Shown piece by piece: positions 61,131-64,000 of a stretch of 64,000 nucleotides of DNA. Made by a program: the position numbers and the translations under genes. The notes beneath the pieces are model-generated. The model saw only the letters and a list, made by a program, of their open reading frames with translations, ran no database searches and had not been told where the DNA came from. The stretch spans positions 31,230,465 through 31,294,464 of the forward strand of contig OZ026627.1 in the NCBI GenBank assembly GCA_964020975.1, written 5' to 3'. Position 1 is the stretch's first letter; each line of letters opens with the position of its first letter. The DNA is from Hermodice carunculata (lineage: Eukaryota; Annelida; Polychaeta; Eunicida; Amphinomidae).

Positions 61131-64000
61131 GTATTCGTAGCGAATCCTGGGAATACAATGAACAATCATAAATACTGCATGCATTGAGGACTAAGTAACG
61201 CATTAGGCTCCCCCCTCCCCCCCCCAAAAAAAATGGAATATTACTTTTTGTTTCAAAAAATTATAAAATATATGAAGTAATCACAATTTATACTGTGCAT
61301 TTTACGAGAACATAAACAGCCAAACTTATAAAAAAGGGAAGGGGGAAGGGGGCTGTTAAGGTTGGGAGGGTGGTGGTTGGTAAATTTGGGAGAGTCTGTA
61401 ACAATGAGTCCATCTTATCATACTTTCATAAGGCTCTTGATTTATTTAAGTCTAGCCCTCAACCACCAAAATGTCGTAATCAGGCAACCATATCATTTTC
61501 ATAAATGAAAAAATGAGGGTCTTTCTCAAACTAAGATAGAATGGTGTTAAACTGAATTAATTCCTTATGTGTTACGGGGGGGGGGGGGCAATTGTGTTTG
61601 AGGTTACAGAAGTATTTTACCTTTCAGTTTTTCTTCTCTTGTAACTTTGATAATCGCTCTAATGTAAAACAGCAACTCCAAATGGCAAAAATTGCTTTTG
61701 TTTATACATATTATAGGTTTCACGTAATTAAAAATACATCACACAGTAAAAGAATCAAAGGTAAAAGAAACACACATTTTATTGGCATGCGTCATTACAT
61801 TATTTTTTACTGATAGATCTGTAGGTCATTTTAGGTCATAATTAGGTCATAGTATGTTTCAAAAATGAAAAATATCTAATTATGTTGTCCCTTTAAAATA
61901 CAAGAAAATACTTCAAGTTAAAATATGTTATTGCTAAAATTGTCCAAACTTGCATTCCTGGATGCTGAGCACTTTTCATTTTTTATCAAATAGCCTCCTG
62001 GAAGACCTTGTTTCAATGCGTGTTCACATACTGACAGGCCCACCTTCACTTTAGTGCACTCTAGATAGTATCATTGTGTCGGAAGGTACCTTTCAAATCA
62101 GGTATTTGTTTGGTTTATATGTGGAATGGGTGCATTAACTCCTAAAATGTAGCCCTTTTAGCATATTGCAGCTCATCCATTTACAGGTCTGCTAACCTAA
62201 CAGATATGGGCCAAGGTCACTGATTTTGTACAACGTATTAGCATTGCACATGATCTATATATCACATACATTTGACATACCCTTCAATAATTTTTTTTGA
62301 GAAATGGAATTTTGGGGGTTTTTTTTCAAGAAATTTTAATTGTAATTTCTGACAAAGTAAGGCTGGTTCTACTAGTATCATAATAAACCGAGATTTGGAC
62401 ATATTTTCCAATCCTATTAAATTTCATGAAGATCCATGAAAGGTTAAAGATGCAGGACTGGTCATTCATTTTTCACATTTTGACCTCTATTGATAACATA
62501 GAATAGGTGGCACCACCCGTAGACATAATTTCCATACACTTTAAAAGTCCTAAATGTTATATGGGCCTAACGTAAAAACTGGTTGTTCTAGTTGCAACGC
62601 TTACTTACACGGGGGGAGGGGGCGTTAGGTAGGACGCATTGGCACACATACGTGTAATATGTGTGACCTATATTTGCATGTGATATCATAAATATTATAT
62701 TAAATACAATTTAGTTACTGATGTTATACATTCTGTACTTAAAAACCCCATTTGCGTGGATACCTGAAGAAATATAGAAATTGTTCTGAATGAAATATTT
62801 TGGAAACAATTAGTATTCACAACAAAGAAATCTGAAGGTATTGCTTGATAAACATGTCAATTTTTTAAAGGAACAAGTAGTGAATTATGAAGAAGAACAG
62901 AAGTATTTTATTATTTTGTTACCCGATAAGATGTCTAAGACGTGTAATAAGCACATTCACGTATCACAATTATGTACAGACGAAAGGCTAAGGAGTAGTC
63001 CAGCTGAATATATATTAGAACCAACGTGTGCCAGAAGATTTTAATGATCGGACATCTCTCATAAATATGGTCCCAATCCCACTTTACATGGTGTTCATTT
63101 CTTGGAAATGATAAGTAGGCAGTGTACCATTTACATATTTTTTTCATTTTCTTTTTTTGAACATGGTATTCCACGTTGAAATATTGCAGGTAAATGTTTG
63201 TATAAATGGGAATAACATGGTATGTAGACAATAATTCTGGCTTGCTTTTTGTGGTGTGGACGCCAAAATAATATGCAAACATGAAATTATCACCGGATTA
63301 AAACTCCATTTTAAAGCATTTTTATATTTTTCCAAATCAGAAGCATTGCAATCAGGTCGTGTGTATTGACACGTTAATATGATTGACTTGAATAATGCAT
63401 TTTTGCGTCTTATATTCGTGTTAAGGTTATGCCACAGTCTGTGTTCCTGCAGAGAAGGAAGAAACGCTAACAACCAATCCACAAATACGAACATTACAAG
63501 AACCTTCAAAACACAAGAAGGTATACAATATAACTTGCGAACAACTAAGATTTGCCAGACAAATTCGTGGGCATAGTGTTATAGCCAAGTGGCGTCCTCT
63601 GGTAGTTAAGAGCATGGCCAGGGAGTGAAAACCACCTGTTTCGGATACCTTTCAATGCTTAATTTCTGCTCTATTACTTAACTTCACCGACCTATCATTC
63701 TAGCCTTCCACCCATTCATCCGAGAGTGTCCAGGCAAACCTCGCATATGTACTAACCTGTAAACGACGAAAAAAAACTACTTATTCCACTACAATCCATA
63801 CTTTTTGTGACTCGAAATCTAAAAGGTCAACGCCTTCGTAATCAAAGAATAAAATATATGCCACCACAGTTAGGTGTGATTGTAATAGCAGTCATATTTG
63901 CATATATTTTCATATTTTAGGTATATTTTGCCCTTGTTATGTTTACTAAATGCTTTAGATTTATGTTTAATTTTACTATCTCCATATGTACGTACTATTA
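61131..64000. other. No gene seen
   Basis: AT-rich sequence with scattered homopolymers (G run near 61,576, C run near 61,214, T runs near 62,290). Open frames are at most 121 codons with no recognisable domain. A short A-box-like TAGTTAAGAGC near 63,602 lacks a B box and acceptor stem. Exons of a gene beyond the window could lie here unseen. Confidence 0.5.

Noticed and set aside
63560-63660. tRNA or tRNA-derived SINE
   Set aside because: Only an A-box-like TAGTTAAGAGC is visible; there is no B box, anticodon arm or acceptor pairing.

Overview
The window is AT-rich eukaryotic DNA with a spliced seven-transmembrane receptor gene, many microsatellites and scraps of several DNA-transposon and LINE families. 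It looks like a marine invertebrate genome (hemichordate, echinoderm, lancelet, cnidarian or lophotrochozoan). I cannot fix the phylum. I see no bacterial genes, operons, rRNA, convincing tRNA or CRISPR array, and no LTR or virus-like element.

The dominant feature is a very large imperfect inverted repeat. A left arm (248-21,797) is the reverse complement of a right arm (29,081-46,382), around a unique 7.3-kb spacer. Removing a 4.47-kb insertion from the left arm leaves about 17.1 kb against 17.3 kb on the right. Hand comparison of non-coding samples gives about 3-5% substitutions. Each arm also carries private structural changes. The left has the 4.47-kb TIR-bounded insertion and a 599-base segment missing from the right. 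The right has a 526-base LINE insertion with a 10-base target duplication and a 398-base palindromic MITE-like insertion. The inner edge of the left arm cuts through a PIF/Harbinger transposase fossil that continues past the edge on the right, so the right side looks like the source. Either this is a real inverted segmental duplication, or two divergent haplotypes were joined head to head during assembly.

Arm contents are mirrored: LINE tails, a LINE endonuclease fragment, a LINE ORF2 C-terminus, a possible hAT end, a satellite-like array, hairpin elements, long TA and tetranucleotide tracts, and a 108-codon open frame followed by AATAAA. Between the arms that open frame has only five base differences, four of them synonymous. 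The LINE fragments a few hundred bases away have many replacements. It is the best candidate in the arms for sequence under constraint.

To the right of the palindrome is a degenerate short-unit repeat interrupted by a second copy of the MITE-like element, then simple repeats. The one clear host gene follows (49,769-54,971, plus strand): a relaxin/LGR-type GPCR with LDL-receptor class A modules, leucine-rich repeats and seven transmembrane helices, missing its 5' exons. Four exons are proposed, including a 15-base microexon, with matching splice phases. The TM3 D/E-R-Y motif is replaced by Asn-Ile-Phe.

From 57,028 to about 61,130 lies a decayed copy of an uncharacterised multicopy invertebrate protein family (CIICQ, DGKNSFH and DDADVL motifs). 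The last 2.9 kb shows no gene I can support.
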